Below, in pieces: positions 38,353-45,692 of a stretch of DNA of 64,000 nucleotides. The DNA is from Acetobacter aceti NBRC 14818 (GTDB lineage: Bacteria > Pseudomonadota > Alphaproteobacteria > Acetobacterales > Acetobacteraceae). The notes below the pieces were generated by a model that was not told the origin of the DNA, did not search any database, and saw only the letters and a program-made list of their open reading frames with translations. Position numbers and translations under genes: made by a program. Each line of letters starts with the position of its first letter. Within the stretch, counting starts at the first letter, position 1. Location: NCBI RefSeq assembly GCF_000193495.2, contig NZ_AP023410.1, forward strand, positions 2,999,501 to 3,063,500, in the 5' to 3' direction.

Positions 38353-38527
38353 CCGAAAGACTGACGGTGTCAGCGTTGCCTGTCTTCACACTGCGCCACG
38401 CATCCAGACTGCCGTCAGTTTTTTTGACGACTGTGATGCCGCCTATTCTGATCTGTTTTAATTTGTCACTTCCCACAGCCTGAACAGTAGGAACAAGGCG
38501 ATCATTGGCGTTTACTGTATAAGTCAT
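38189..38527 (-). CDS. Prophage early-region protein, unknown
   Basis: 112 residues (MTYTVNANDRLVPTVQAVGSD...). The ribosome-binding site CTGGAGAAT lies before ATG 38527. The first ~70 residues look beta-rich, the rest helical and acidic. The C-terminal half is antisense to the forward gene 38086-38352. No family recognised. Confidence 0.55.
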   Translation of the reverse strand: MTYTVNANDRLVPTVQAVGSDKLKQIRIGGITVVKKTDGSLDAWRSVKTGNADTVSLSVRELDCLLKIVSAALEFSSSENHESRLEAWLEGYSDALRKTHLDESLDQFPPRK

Positions 38528-38586
38528 CTCTATTCTCCAGTATCGTTATTGTTTTATTGTCTATTTCTCGGGCGGAATTTTTCCGC

Positions 38587-38787
38587 TTACTCACCGCTCA
38601 GGACGTCGGAAGAGCGCCGCCGGAACACACCGCCACACGCCCGCGCCGCATCAATCCGGCTGCGTCTGTGCATGGCAGCAGCACTGCTCAGATCACCCAT
38701 CAGAACCGATGACAGACCGGCGGCGACACCAATCGCCAGACCGCCCAGACCTGACGCAATGCAGTAAAACATCGGATCACCCATCAT
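38587..38787 (-). CDS. Small Gly/Ala-rich prophage membrane protein
   Basis: 66 residues; MMGDPMFYCIASGLGGLAIG begins a hydrophobic segment, followed by an Arg-rich tail. The start overlaps the stop of the previous gene (ATGA at 38784-38787). Too small to assign. Confidence 0.45.
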   Translation of the reverse strand: MMGDPMFYCIASGLGGLAIGVAAGLSSVLMGDLSSAAAMHRRSRIDAARACGGVFRRRSSDVLSGE

Positions 38788-39251
38788 CCCGGCACCCCCC
38801 GATAGGCTGCACGCCGCAGGGACGCCGCCATTTTTGAAAGTTCACGCTGTTTCAACTGCGTTTCCGCCAGAGTGATCATCGGCAACAATCGCCGGTCCAC
38901 CACAGCCAGGCCGTGCGGCGCAGCGATAAACTCCAGAAGTCTCTGATCGCCTGTCGCACCCAGCAGCGCATCGAAACGCGGCACCGAGATCACATGCGTG
39001 TCGCGCGTCGGTGAGGCATAGGCGTTCAGAATGTTCACGCTGATATGCCGGTCCATCCGACGACTCATGCTGTCCGCAACCTGCTCCCGCGACCGACCGC
39101 ACTCCGCCAGCGCAATCGAAACCGCACGGGCCAGACGCACATCAAACGAGTTCGAACGCATCAGCGCAGGATCGAACGCCGCGACAGGAGAGGGCGGAAC
39201 CCAGTCCAGCAGAGACATCTGCGCCACTGCATCAATCCGAGCCCCTTTCAT
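38784..39251 (-). CDS. Prophage early-region regulator-like protein
   Basis: 155 residues from ATG 39251 (MKGARIDAVAQMSLLDWVPP). A middle stretch (RAVSIALAECGRSREQVADSMSRRMDRHIS) resembles a helix-turn-helix with a following VNILNAYASPTRD loop. The start overlaps the upstream stop (ATGA), as do its neighbours, giving a chain of coupled early genes. DNA binding is inferred only. Confidence 0.6.
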   Translation of the reverse strand: MKGARIDAVAQMSLLDWVPPSPVAAFDPALMRSNSFDVRLARAVSIALAECGRSREQVADSMSRRMDRHISVNILNAYASPTRDTHVISVPRFDALLGATGDQRLLEFIAAPHGLAVVDRRLLPMITLAETQLKQRELSKMAASLRRAAYRGVPG

Positions 39252-39532
39252 TGCGCATCTCCGCGCCACAGACGGATGGCGTGCGCCATCAGAAAATCGG
39301 TGCAGCCAATCGCCTCTCCGACTGTCATGATGTTTTCCAGCGTTATGCCTTTTCCGGTCGTCTCCATTCGGGAGAGCATCTGCTGAGAGATCCCTGTGGC
39401 GCGGGAGACATGACTCATGCGCAGACCGTTCTGTTTCCGGAAACTGCGGAGAGCTGAGCCCATCCCTGATCGAAACGTGGCGCGTTGACCGCAGCGCGCA
39501 TCCCGCATCTGCGTCGCAAAAATCCCGTTCAT
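39248..39532 (-). CDS. Small XRE-type helix-turn-helix protein
   Basis: 94 residues from ATG 39532, which overlaps the stop of the next-upstream gene (ATGA). LRSFRKQNGLRMSHVSRATG and ISQQMLSRMETTGKGITLEN form a clear XRE/Cro-like HTH. Probably a second transcription switch of the prophage early region. It is the second of two HTH genes in tandem. Confidence 0.7.
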   Translation of the reverse strand: MNGIFATQMRDARCGQRATFRSGMGSALRSFRKQNGLRMSHVSRATGISQQMLSRMETTGKGITLENIMTVGEAIGCTDFLMAHAIRLWRGDAQ

Positions 39533-39810
39533 GCCGCAGCGACAGCGCGCAACCGCATGTCCACCCACAGGAGATCAGTGAAAAACTTAGATGCAGCAAC
39601 AGCATCCACGTCATAGAAGTAGAGCAGGTCCAGAATAGTGCTCAGGCGAGGCATATTCTCACCACGCTCTATCCGCCCCAGTCGGCTGGATGAAAAATTC
39701 AGTGCAGCATCAACCTCGCGCACGCGCAGTCCGGCGAGTTCACGAAACTCACGCAGCCTGAGTCCGACATGCGCAGAGACTTTCCTTGGATCAACATGAT
39801 CGGTCATCAC
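39529..39810 (-). CDS. Small XRE-type helix-turn-helix protein
   Basis: 93 residues. VGLRLREFRELAGLRVREVD followed by AALNFSSSRLGRIERGENMP is a canonical HTH with the usual Arg-Ile-Glu-Arg-Gly end. Its start overlaps the ParB-like gene stop (ATGA at 39807-39810). Likely an early-gene regulator. Confidence 0.72.
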   Translation of the reverse strand: MMTDHVDPRKVSAHVGLRLREFRELAGLRVREVDAALNFSSSRLGRIERGENMPRLSTILDLLYFYDVDAVAASKFFTDLLWVDMRLRAVAAA

Positions 39811-40637
39811 GCTGCCTCCAGAATCTGGTCACGAGTGATAAGCCCCGCCGTCACCAGTTCATCCAGAAACACCCGACGCGCAGGCGCTTCCATTTTCAGA
39901 ACTCGCGCAGCCTCTTTGCGGCCAAGCACCAGCCACTTCTCTTCATTGGCGACCGGAGCCACGTTTTCAGAGGCCAGCTCGGACGGCTTCTTGTCTTCCG
40001 CCAGCGCTTTCTTGACCCGCTCGACCTGCAGCCCCGGCTCTTTGATGCTGCCGATAAACAGAAGCTCGGACCGGTCATTTGCTAGCGTTGTGCCCTGCAA
40101 AGCCCGGACAGTTTCCGGCTGAAGGTTTCGATACAGCGAGACATAGCCATGCACGGTGCGCTCACTGACGCCCATGCGGGCGGCGGCATCGACAGCAAAG
40201 CGCGGTAAGCAGTTTGCAACCGTTGCAAACTGGTCGGAAACGCGATCTCCGCCATTCCTTGTCTCAGGGTAAAGCCTGAGATAAAGTTCCTTGCGTTCGA
40301 ACAGGCTTCGGGCACGCGACAGGATATCTAATTCCTGGCGGATCAGGTTCTCGTCGATTTCCTTCAGCCGAGCCTGATCCGCGTTCAGCTTCGAAACGGA
40401 AGCCGAAACCTCATTCCATCCAGCTAGATGCGCTGCAGCCAGACGATGGCCGCCCGCGACCAGAATATACTTGGGAGAGCCTTCCGCGCCGGTGCCGTAG
40501 CGCACCTCAATCGGGGTGTCCTGACCGCGCTCGATAAAGCTCTGCGCGATGATCTCAACATACCCTTCATTGACCGGCCGGATGCGGTCGTTCGTGCGCG
40601 GATCAATGTCCGCGAGAGCGATTTTCTTGACGTTCAC
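39807..40637 (-). CDS. ParB/Spo0J-like nuclease-fold protein of the prophage
   Basis: 276 residues. The N-terminal ParB/Srx domain has the VEIIAQSFIERGQDTPIEVR block and VAGGHRLAAAHLAGW (the GxxR-type box). An HTH segment (AARMGVSERTVHGYVSLYRN) follows at ~150-175. ParB-like proteins are seen in the early region of several Mu-like phages, where they may aid replication or partition; the true role is unproved. The start overlaps the Ner-like gene stop. Confidence 0.78.
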   Translation of the reverse strand: MNVKKIALADIDPRTNDRIRPVNEGYVEIIAQSFIERGQDTPIEVRYGTGAEGSPKYILVAGGHRLAAAHLAGWNEVSASVSKLNADQARLKEIDENLIRQELDILSRARSLFERKELYLRLYPETRNGGDRVSDQFATVANCLPRFAVDAAARMGVSERTVHGYVSLYRNLQPETVRALQGTTLANDRSELLFIGSIKEPGLQVERVKKALAEDKKPSELASENVAPVANEEKWLVLGRKEAARVLKMEAPARRVFLDELVTAGLITRDQILEAA

Positions 40638-40939
40638 GCCGCTGCTCCTTTTGCACGCAGATCAGCAGGGACTTTCCGGGTAGGTGTCCTGTCAGCAACA
40701 CGCGAAACAGGAGAGCCATCAGCATGATACCGGTCCGGCCAGACGTCGTAGGGCTCGCGCTCCAGCAGCTCCGCCACCTTCTTCTCACCGGCAATGGAGT
40801 AATCCGGACGGGAAATGATGTTGCTGATCGCGTTCTTGCCCATCCCGATCTGCTCGGACACGCTGGACAGGGAGCCGTAGCGCTTCCTGATCTCGGCCTT
40901 GATATCCTCGGGGTGCATCCCGCATGGCTTTCGTGCCAT
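40634..40939 (-). CDS. ner: Ner-like DNA-binding protein
   Basis: 101 residues from ATG 40939 (MARKPCGMHPEDIKAEIRKR). YGSLSSVSEQIGMGKNAISN, then IISRPDYSIAGEKKVAELLE, matches the Nlp/Ner/SfsB helix-turn-helix family, in which Ner turns down Mu early transcription. It is the first leftward gene, divergent from the repressor, exactly as in Mu. GAGGATT precedes the start; GTG 40945 is an alternative. The C-terminal ~35 residues are an added basic tail. Confidence 0.8.
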   Translation of the reverse strand: MARKPCGMHPEDIKAEIRKRYGSLSSVSEQIGMGKNAISNIISRPDYSIAGEKKVAELLEREPYDVWPDRYHADGSPVSRVADRTPTRKVPADLRAKGAAA

Positions 40940-41045
40940 ACTCACAATCCTCCTCTCCGAGAGTCGGCCCTCTGGCCGACTCTCTTTTTTCCCAACATGA
41001 CGGGGGTTCTGTCCCCGTCATCTCACCGGAGATTGTCACCAATAT

Positions 41046-41143
41046 TGCCAATCAGCAACCACAAACGGGCATTTCCTACCTAAAAAATCCGTAATGTTGT
41101 GGATAAATGGCAATTTCCGTTATCTGGACTTGATAAATGGCAA
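41046..41143. promoter_or_regulatory. Candidate operator repeats between repressor and ner
   Basis: GATAAATGGCAA occurs twice (41102-41113 and 41132-41143), 30 bases apart. The second copy covers the repressor start codon. TTGCCA in the opposite sense lies near 41047. The region is AT-rich and holds both divergent promoters, so these are likely sites for the repressor or the Ner-like protein. Confidence 0.5.
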
Positions 41144-41895
41144 ATGAATCGGGAAATGAAGGCGGAAACGCAAATTTCCAACCTGACGCTGAGGATGCCG
41201 CAATATCTGAGCGCGCAGAGCGTCTACAGCAGGCCGTTCAGCTAGCTGGCGGAAATACAAAAGTTGCCATTCGTGCACAAATGCCGTTGAGCACGCTTAG
41301 CCGCTATCTTGCGGGTAGAGATATGAAGGCAAGCGCTATGATTGCGCTTGCTAGAGCCTGTGATGTTTCGTTGGACTGGCTAGCCGACGGCTCAGGAAAT
41401 AGGCACACAGATGCCATAGTTTCCGACCGCTTCGCCGCAACAGACTGTGGCGATAATTCTATTCCTGTAAGTTATTTCAAAGCGGAACCGTCTGCTGGAA
41501 CTGGATGCGTTCCAGATGAATGGGATGGTGGAGAAGTATTCCACGTATCAAAAGAGTTTCTTAACAATGTATTGGGCGTTTACCACCGCTCTCTGTTCTT
41601 TGTGAGAGTGCAGGGTGACAGCATGATGCCAACACTGAACCCCGGCGATACCATTCTCGTGGACTATACACCCGAACAGATCATGGAGTCAGTCTATGTC
41701 GTCTCGGTGCAGGGAATGCTCATGGTCAAGCGGCTGTCCGTAAAGGACCCCCTCACATTCAGCCTGGTCAGCGATAATGAGCGCTATAAACCCTTCGACA
41801 TCCAGATGACTCGCACCAGCTGGGCCAACGCCTCCACAGACGCCGATCTCCGCATCATCGGACGCGTCGTGGGCCGCTTCCACATAAACGTCTAA
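41137..41895 (+). CDS. Prophage repressor, HTH plus S24 (LexA-like) peptidase
   Basis: 252 residues. The N-terminal HTH (TKVAIRAQMPLSTLSRYLAG, residues ~41-60) is followed by a C-terminal S24 domain. The latter has S162 in VQGDSMMPTL and K198 in MLMVKRL, the Ser-Lys pair for RecA-stimulated self-cleavage. It probably keeps the prophage silent and would be inactivated by DNA damage. That is unlike Mu c, which lacks this domain. It is the only rightward gene at this end. The ATG overlaps an operator-like repeat, suggesting autoregulation. Confidence 0.87.
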   Translation: MANESGNEGGNANFQPDAEDAAISERAERLQQAVQLAGGNTKVAIRAQMPLSTLSRYLAGRDMKASAMIALARACDVSLDWLADGSGNRHTDAIVSDRFAATDCGDNSIPVSYFKAEPSAGTGCVPDEWDGGEVFHVSKEFLNNVLGVYHRSLFFVRVQGDSMMPTLNPGDTILVDYTPEQIMESVYVVSVQGMLMVKRLSVKDPLTFSLVSDNERYKPFDIQMTRTSWANASTDADLRIIGRVVGRFHINV

Positions 41896-41918
41896 GCGCC
41901 CTTTTAAGCGGCGCTTAG
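41892..41918 (+). terminator. Hairpin at the end of the repressor gene
   Basis: CTAAGCGCC (41892-41900, including the stop codon) pairs perfectly with GGCGCTTAG (41910-41918) over 9 bases. No T tract follows. Confidence 0.45.
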
Positions 41919-42154
41919 CACTCGCCAAGCGCCGCCATCAGATCGCAGCGCAATGTCCGGAACCATCTGTCCAATCCCGACAAAACGGCTCCTCACGTTC
42001 AAAACCTTATGTCTTTCGACATCCCGTCAGGCTCTGTGTATAATGTGTGGATAAATTCTCACGGACCTCAATTTTTCCGCCGACAACCGCCGACTAAAAA
42101 TTTTCCATCCCACGTGGTCCCCGATTGTCCCCCGGAATCCCACTCTGTCCGATA

Positions 42155-42163
42155 CCTTGTGTC
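42155..42163 (-). repeat. End motif GACACAAGG, repressor-side prophage end
   Basis: Inward-facing copy of the motif at 30439-30447. Two more GGGGAC boxes lie just inside it (near 42118 and 42130 on the reverse strand), which may be further transposase-binding sites. Confidence 0.45.
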
Positions 42164-42171
42164 CCCTGACA

Positions 42172-42275
42172 TCTGGCGTTCAGAAAGCAAAAACACGTTA
42201 CTCACAGACTTTTTCCCAGCGGTAGGCCTGTGAATCACAACAACAAGCTCAGCTCAATGAATTAACAGGTCCTGA
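42172..42275 (-). mobile_element. Right part of the IS5-family element (copy 2)
   Basis: Starts with TCTGG, the second copy of the prophage target duplication. It continues with a sequence alignable to copy 1 (shared GGCCTGTGAATCACAAC and AATTAACAG) and ends CCTGA at 42275. Together with 29962-30408 it restores one IS5-family element interrupted by the prophage. Confidence 0.8.
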
Positions 42276-42757
42276 GCCTGGAATAGACGTCGTGGTAACG
42301 TTGGGTAGACGTGCCTGTGGAGTCATCCAAGGTTTTAGAACTCATTGTGAAATATGAAGATAGTTCTGAGTCTCTCTGACGGTTGTAACCTCAGGCATAT
42401 TCATATGTTCGAGGTAGAAAACTGCCATTGGTTTGTGCTGCATAGCTCTGGGTCAGGTGGAACCCATGCACACAGGCGCTTTAATGGCATCTCGTCGGTT
42501 CAATTGCTGTAATGATCGGGCAAGGCTGTATCGCCTATGATAATGTGTACTTCTTTTTCACCAAAAGGACGGTTCACCTGCTTCAGGAGACTGTCGCATC
42601 TGGGTCTGCACGATATTCAATCCTGTAAAATTCAATCCAGTGAAAATTTCATCTGAAAGAAACGGCACAAAATCATATACTTAGTGTGTACAGAACTTTT
42701 TTATTGCATGAAGGGAACATTTTTATGTTGCAACCAAACGAGTTACGTCAGAGAATG
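42276..42757. other. Leader region upstream of the guanidine/urea operon, no gene
   Basis: About 480 bases, AT-rich towards 42600-42750. I looked for ykkC-type (guanidine-I) and mini-ykkC motifs and found none. No confident -35/-10 or sigma-54 pair can be called. Confidence 0.4.
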
Positions 42758-42787
42758 AGTAATACGATTTAGCTTAGTCGTATTACT
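42758..42787 (+). promoter_or_regulatory. NikR-like operator palindrome overlapping the ribosome-binding site
   Basis: AGTAATACGA (42758-42767) and TCGTATTACT (42778-42787) are perfect inverted 10-mers separated by 10 bases. Trimmed by one base at each side this is GTAATA-N16-TATTAC, the same half-site length and spacing as the E. coli NikR operator GTATGA-N16-TCATAC. The right arm touches the GGAGG of the first gene. It may be the operator for the NikR-like protein encoded at 45693; it could also fold as an mRNA hairpin. Confidence 0.6.
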
Positions 42788-42798
42788 GGAGGCTGACC

Positions 42799-43782
42799 AT
42801 GCACCTGCTCTCGCTTCTTCGGAAAACCTTGTTGACTGGCGTCTGTGCCGCGGCGGCGCTCACTTCCGCTTCCGCCGCGACACTGAAGATCGGCTACAGT
42901 GACTGGCCTGGCTGGGTCGCCTGGCAGGTGGCCATCGACAAGGGGTGGCTGAAGGACGCGGGGGTCGACGCCGATTTCCAGTGGTTCGATTACAGCGCTT
43001 CACTTGACGCATTTTCAGCCCATAAACTCGATGCTGTCATGGCGACGAATGGCGATGCATTGGTCACGGGAGCGAATGGGCATAAAGGGGAAATGATCCT
43101 CGCCACTGATTACTCCGACGGCAATGATATGGTGGTGGCCCAGCCCGGCATCACTGACATGAAGGACCTCAAGGGCAAATCCGTCGCAGTTGAGGAGGGG
43201 CTGGTCGACCATCTCCTTCTGCTCACAGGTCTGGAAAAAGCAGGTCTCAGCGAGAAGGATGTCAAACTGGTCAACACCAAGACCAATGAAACGCCGCAGG
43301 TGCTCGCGTCCGGCGAAGTGGCCGCTATCGCGGCCTGGCAGCCAAATGCCGGTCAGGCTCTGCATATGGTGCCCGGTTCCCGCCCCATATTCACTTCTCA
43401 TGAAGCGCCGGGCCTGGTCTATGACACCATCGTCGTGGATCCGCAGTCCCTTCATGACAACCGTGACCAGTGGCAGAAGCTGGTTGGTGTCTGGGATCAT
43501 GTTGTCTCCTACATCAAGGATCCGAAAACCCAGCCTGATGCGTTGCGTATCATGGCGACACGGACAGGTGTTGCTCCCGAAGCTTACAAGCGTTTTCTCA
43601 AGGGAACGCATCTGCTGACGGTATCTGACGACAAGGCGGTCTTCACAAAGAAAGAAGGCCTGAGCTCGCTCTATGGTTCTTCGTCCGTCTCTGATTCCTT
43701 CAATGTTCGCTATAGCGTCTATAAGACTCCGCAAAATGTGGACAGCTATATCGATCCGTCTTTCGTAGCGGCCGTGAAATAG
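42799..43782 (+). CDS. ABC transporter substrate-binding protein (NMT1/TauA-like), guanidine/urea operon
   Basis: 327 residues. The signal peptide is ~1-27 (LLTGVCAAAALTSASA, then ATLKIGY). The mature part is an NMT1/SsuA-type binding fold with LKIGYSDWPGWVAWQVAIDKGW at the start, LDAVMATNGDALV, and LKGKSVAVEEGLVDHLLLLTG. Such proteins deliver small amines or sulfonates to the ABC pump. In operons with a carboxylase of this type the ligand is thought to be guanidine or urea. It is the first gene of the operon; GGAGG ends seven bases before the ATG and overlaps the palindrome at 42758-42787. Confidence 0.82.
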   Translation: MHLLSLLRKTLLTGVCAAAALTSASAATLKIGYSDWPGWVAWQVAIDKGWLKDAGVDADFQWFDYSASLDAFSAHKLDAVMATNGDALVTGANGHKGEMILATDYSDGNDMVVAQPGITDMKDLKGKSVAVEEGLVDHLLLLTGLEKAGLSEKDVKLVNTKTNETPQVLASGEVAAIAAWQPNAGQALHMVPGSRPIFTSHEAPGLVYDTIVVDPQSLHDNRDQWQKLVGVWDHVVSYIKDPKTQPDALRIMATRTGVAPEAYKRFLKGTHLLTVSDDKAVFTKKEGLSSLYGSSSVSDSFNVRYSVYKTPQNVDSYIDPSFVAAVK

Positions 43783-43804
43783 CGCTGAGGCAGGAGAAAC
43801 CGCC

Positions 43805-44770
43805 ATGCAGGGCCTTGCCGCTTCATGGAAATTATACGGTCGGACTGACGGAGTATCCCGTGGGGTCTTCGGTGTTCTGGCGGTGCTGCTGCCCTTGCTG
43901 GTCTGGAGCGCTGTCAGTTACCTGCCGTTTGTATGGCATCCACAGGTGCTCATCACCGATCCGGGTGGTGAGGATTATCTGGAATCAGGCATGCGGATGA
44001 ACCGCGCTGATTTCAGTCGTGCCGTGACTGAGATGCAGGCAAAAAATGAGCCTGTTCCGCAAGGTATTGCGGCAAATCCTGTCTATCTTCCGTCTCCGGG
44101 CGAGGTGCTGACGGCTTTTGTCCACGCCTTCACGTCTTCGGCTCCCACGGGGGCTGAACACTCCATCACGCAGGCTTTCGGGCACAGTATCCAGATCATT
44201 TTCTGGGGTTTTCTTATCTCTTCCCTGATCGGCGTGCCATTGGGTGTGATGTGCGGTGCTTTGCCTGGTCTGGCGCGGCTTGTTGAACCCTCAGTGGATT
44301 TCTTCCGTTATCTGCCCGCGCCTGCTTTCGGTGCGCTCGCTGTCGCCATTCTGGGTATATATGACGCGCCAAAAATCGCGATCATCGTTATTGGTACGCT
44401 GTTTCAGCAGATTCTTGTGATTGCCAACACCACACGCAAGCTGGATTTCGCGTTGATCGAAGCATCCCGCACGCTTGGAGCGAAAGGGTTGAAGCTGCTT
44501 TTTCGGGTGGTGATACCGGGCATTCTGCCGGATATCTATCGTGATCAGCGTATTCTGCTGGGCTGGGCCTGGACGTATCTGATCGTGGCCGAGTTGATCG
44601 GCACATCTTCCGGTATCACATGGTTCATCACACAGCAGGCGCGCTACCAGCATTTTGATAATGTCTATGCAGCGATGGCTATCATCGGAATAGCAGGCCT
44701 TGGCACCGATATGGTTCTCGGTCTGCTGGGACGCCGGTTCTTTGCTTGGAAAAGGGAGATCGACGGATGA
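43805..44770 (+). CDS. ABC transporter permease, guanidine/urea operon
   Basis: 321 residues with about six membrane helices and an extended N-terminal periplasmic segment (~45-120). The EAA loop that contacts the ATPase is at EASRTLGAKGLKLLFRVVIPGILPDI. This is the SsuC/TauC type of binding-protein-dependent permease. It begins 22 bases after the binding protein and its stop overlaps the ATPase start (ATGA). Confidence 0.87.
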   Translation: MQGLAASWKLYGRTDGVSRGVFGVLAVLLPLLVWSAVSYLPFVWHPQVLITDPGGEDYLESGMRMNRADFSRAVTEMQAKNEPVPQGIAANPVYLPSPGEVLTAFVHAFTSSAPTGAEHSITQAFGHSIQIIFWGFLISSLIGVPLGVMCGALPGLARLVEPSVDFFRYLPAPAFGALAVAILGIYDAPKIAIIVIGTLFQQILVIANTTRKLDFALIEASRTLGAKGLKLLFRVVIPGILPDIYRDQRILLGWAWTYLIVAELIGTSSGITWFITQQARYQHFDNVYAAMAIIGIAGLGTDMVLGLLGRRFFAWKREIDG

Positions 44771-45681
44771 CCGAACATCAGCTTCCTGACTATCGCACGC
44801 TTCCAGCCGATGTTGCCGAACGCATGGAGCAGATCAAACAGCGTGACTGTGTGCTGGAAATTGACCATGTCGGAAAGGTCTTCGCACAAAAGCGCCATCA
44901 GACTGTGGCGCTTGAAGACATCGAATTCGGCGTTCACCGACGGGAATTTGTCTGCGTCGTAGGTCCGTCGGGCTGCGGTAAATCGACGTTGATCCGCATT
45001 CTGGCCGGACTTGAGGAGACAACCACAGGCCGTATCCTCGTGGATGGGAAACCTGTGAACGGGCCGGGTCCGGATCGCGGCATGGTGTTTCAGAAATACA
45101 CCCTGTTTCCCTGGCTGGATGTCTGTCGCAACGTCATGTTCGGCATAGAAATGGGTGGTACCGAACGGGCTGAAGCACGTCGGCAGGCCATGCAATGGCT
45201 ACAGGTTGTGGGACTGGAACATTTCGCCACTTCCTTTCCGCATCAGCTTTCCGGCGGCATGCAGCAGCGCGTGGCCATTGCCCGTGCGCTGGCCGCCCGC
45301 CCTCGCGTTTTGCTGATGGATGAATCTTTCAGTGCACTGGACGCCGAGACCCGGCTGAAAATGCAGAACTATCTGATGGAGATCTGGCGCAAGATCGACA
45401 TCACCATCGTCTTCATCACGCATGATCTGGATGAAGCCATTTATCTGGCTGACCGGATTCTTGTGCTGAAACCCCGTCCAGGCAGGGTGGAAGAGGTCAT
45501 TGAAGTGCCGCTGTCCCGTCCACGTCGGGCAGCGCAGATGATGTCCGACGAATTCCTTGCGACCAAAGCCCATCTGGAGGGGCTGATCCGTTCTTTTGGT
45601 GATAACGCCGAAGAAACGGATGAGGGAGCGGATGATTTCACCATGCCGCTCCTTACCCTCGTCACGGACAAGGCTGAGTAG
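44767..45681 (+). CDS. ABC transporter ATPase, guanidine/urea operon
   Basis: 304 residues. Walker A GPSGCGKST, signature LSGGMQQRVAIARAL, Walker B VLLMDESFSALD (Ser in place of the common Pro) and THD switch histidine are all intact. It has ~35 extra residues at the N-terminus and ~55 at the C-terminus compared with the SsuB/TauB core. I took ATG 44767, which overlaps the permease stop. It powers uptake by the two preceding gene products. Confidence 0.9.
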   Translation: MTEHQLPDYRTLPADVAERMEQIKQRDCVLEIDHVGKVFAQKRHQTVALEDIEFGVHRREFVCVVGPSGCGKSTLIRILAGLEETTTGRILVDGKPVNGPGPDRGMVFQKYTLFPWLDVCRNVMFGIEMGGTERAEARRQAMQWLQVVGLEHFATSFPHQLSGGMQQRVAIARALAARPRVLLMDESFSALDAETRLKMQNYLMEIWRKIDITIVFITHDLDEAIYLADRILVLKPRPGRVEEVIEVPLSRPRRAAQMMSDEFLATKAHLEGLIRSFGDNAEETDEGADDFTMPLLTLVTDKAE

Positions 45682-45692
45682 GAATCGCGGCA

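Larger units (their letters stand above)
30409..42171. mobile_element. Mu-like prophage remnant
   Basis: The 11.76-kb element starts with TG at 30409 and ends with CA at 42171, flanked by TCTGG on both sides and inserted in an IS5-family element. Gene order on the reverse strand, from right to left, is divergent repressor, Ner-like protein, ParB-like protein, HTH proteins, small early genes and MuA-type transposase (truncated), then an IS3-family element, then the tail-fibre end. Portal, head, most tail and lysis genes are absent. A typical Mu-like genome is near 35-40 kb, so about two thirds is missing. Both ends carry an inverted GACACAAGG motif. Confidence 0.85.

Noticed and set aside
42704-42729. 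TTGCAT / TATGTT as a sigma-70 promoter of the guanidine operon
   Set aside because: The spacer is only 14 bases, too short for a normal promoter.
42276-42798. Possible guanidine (ykkC or mini-ykkC) riboswitch before the carboxylase operon
   Set aside because: I looked for the conserved motifs by eye and found none; the only structure is the short palindrome next to the ribosome-binding site.
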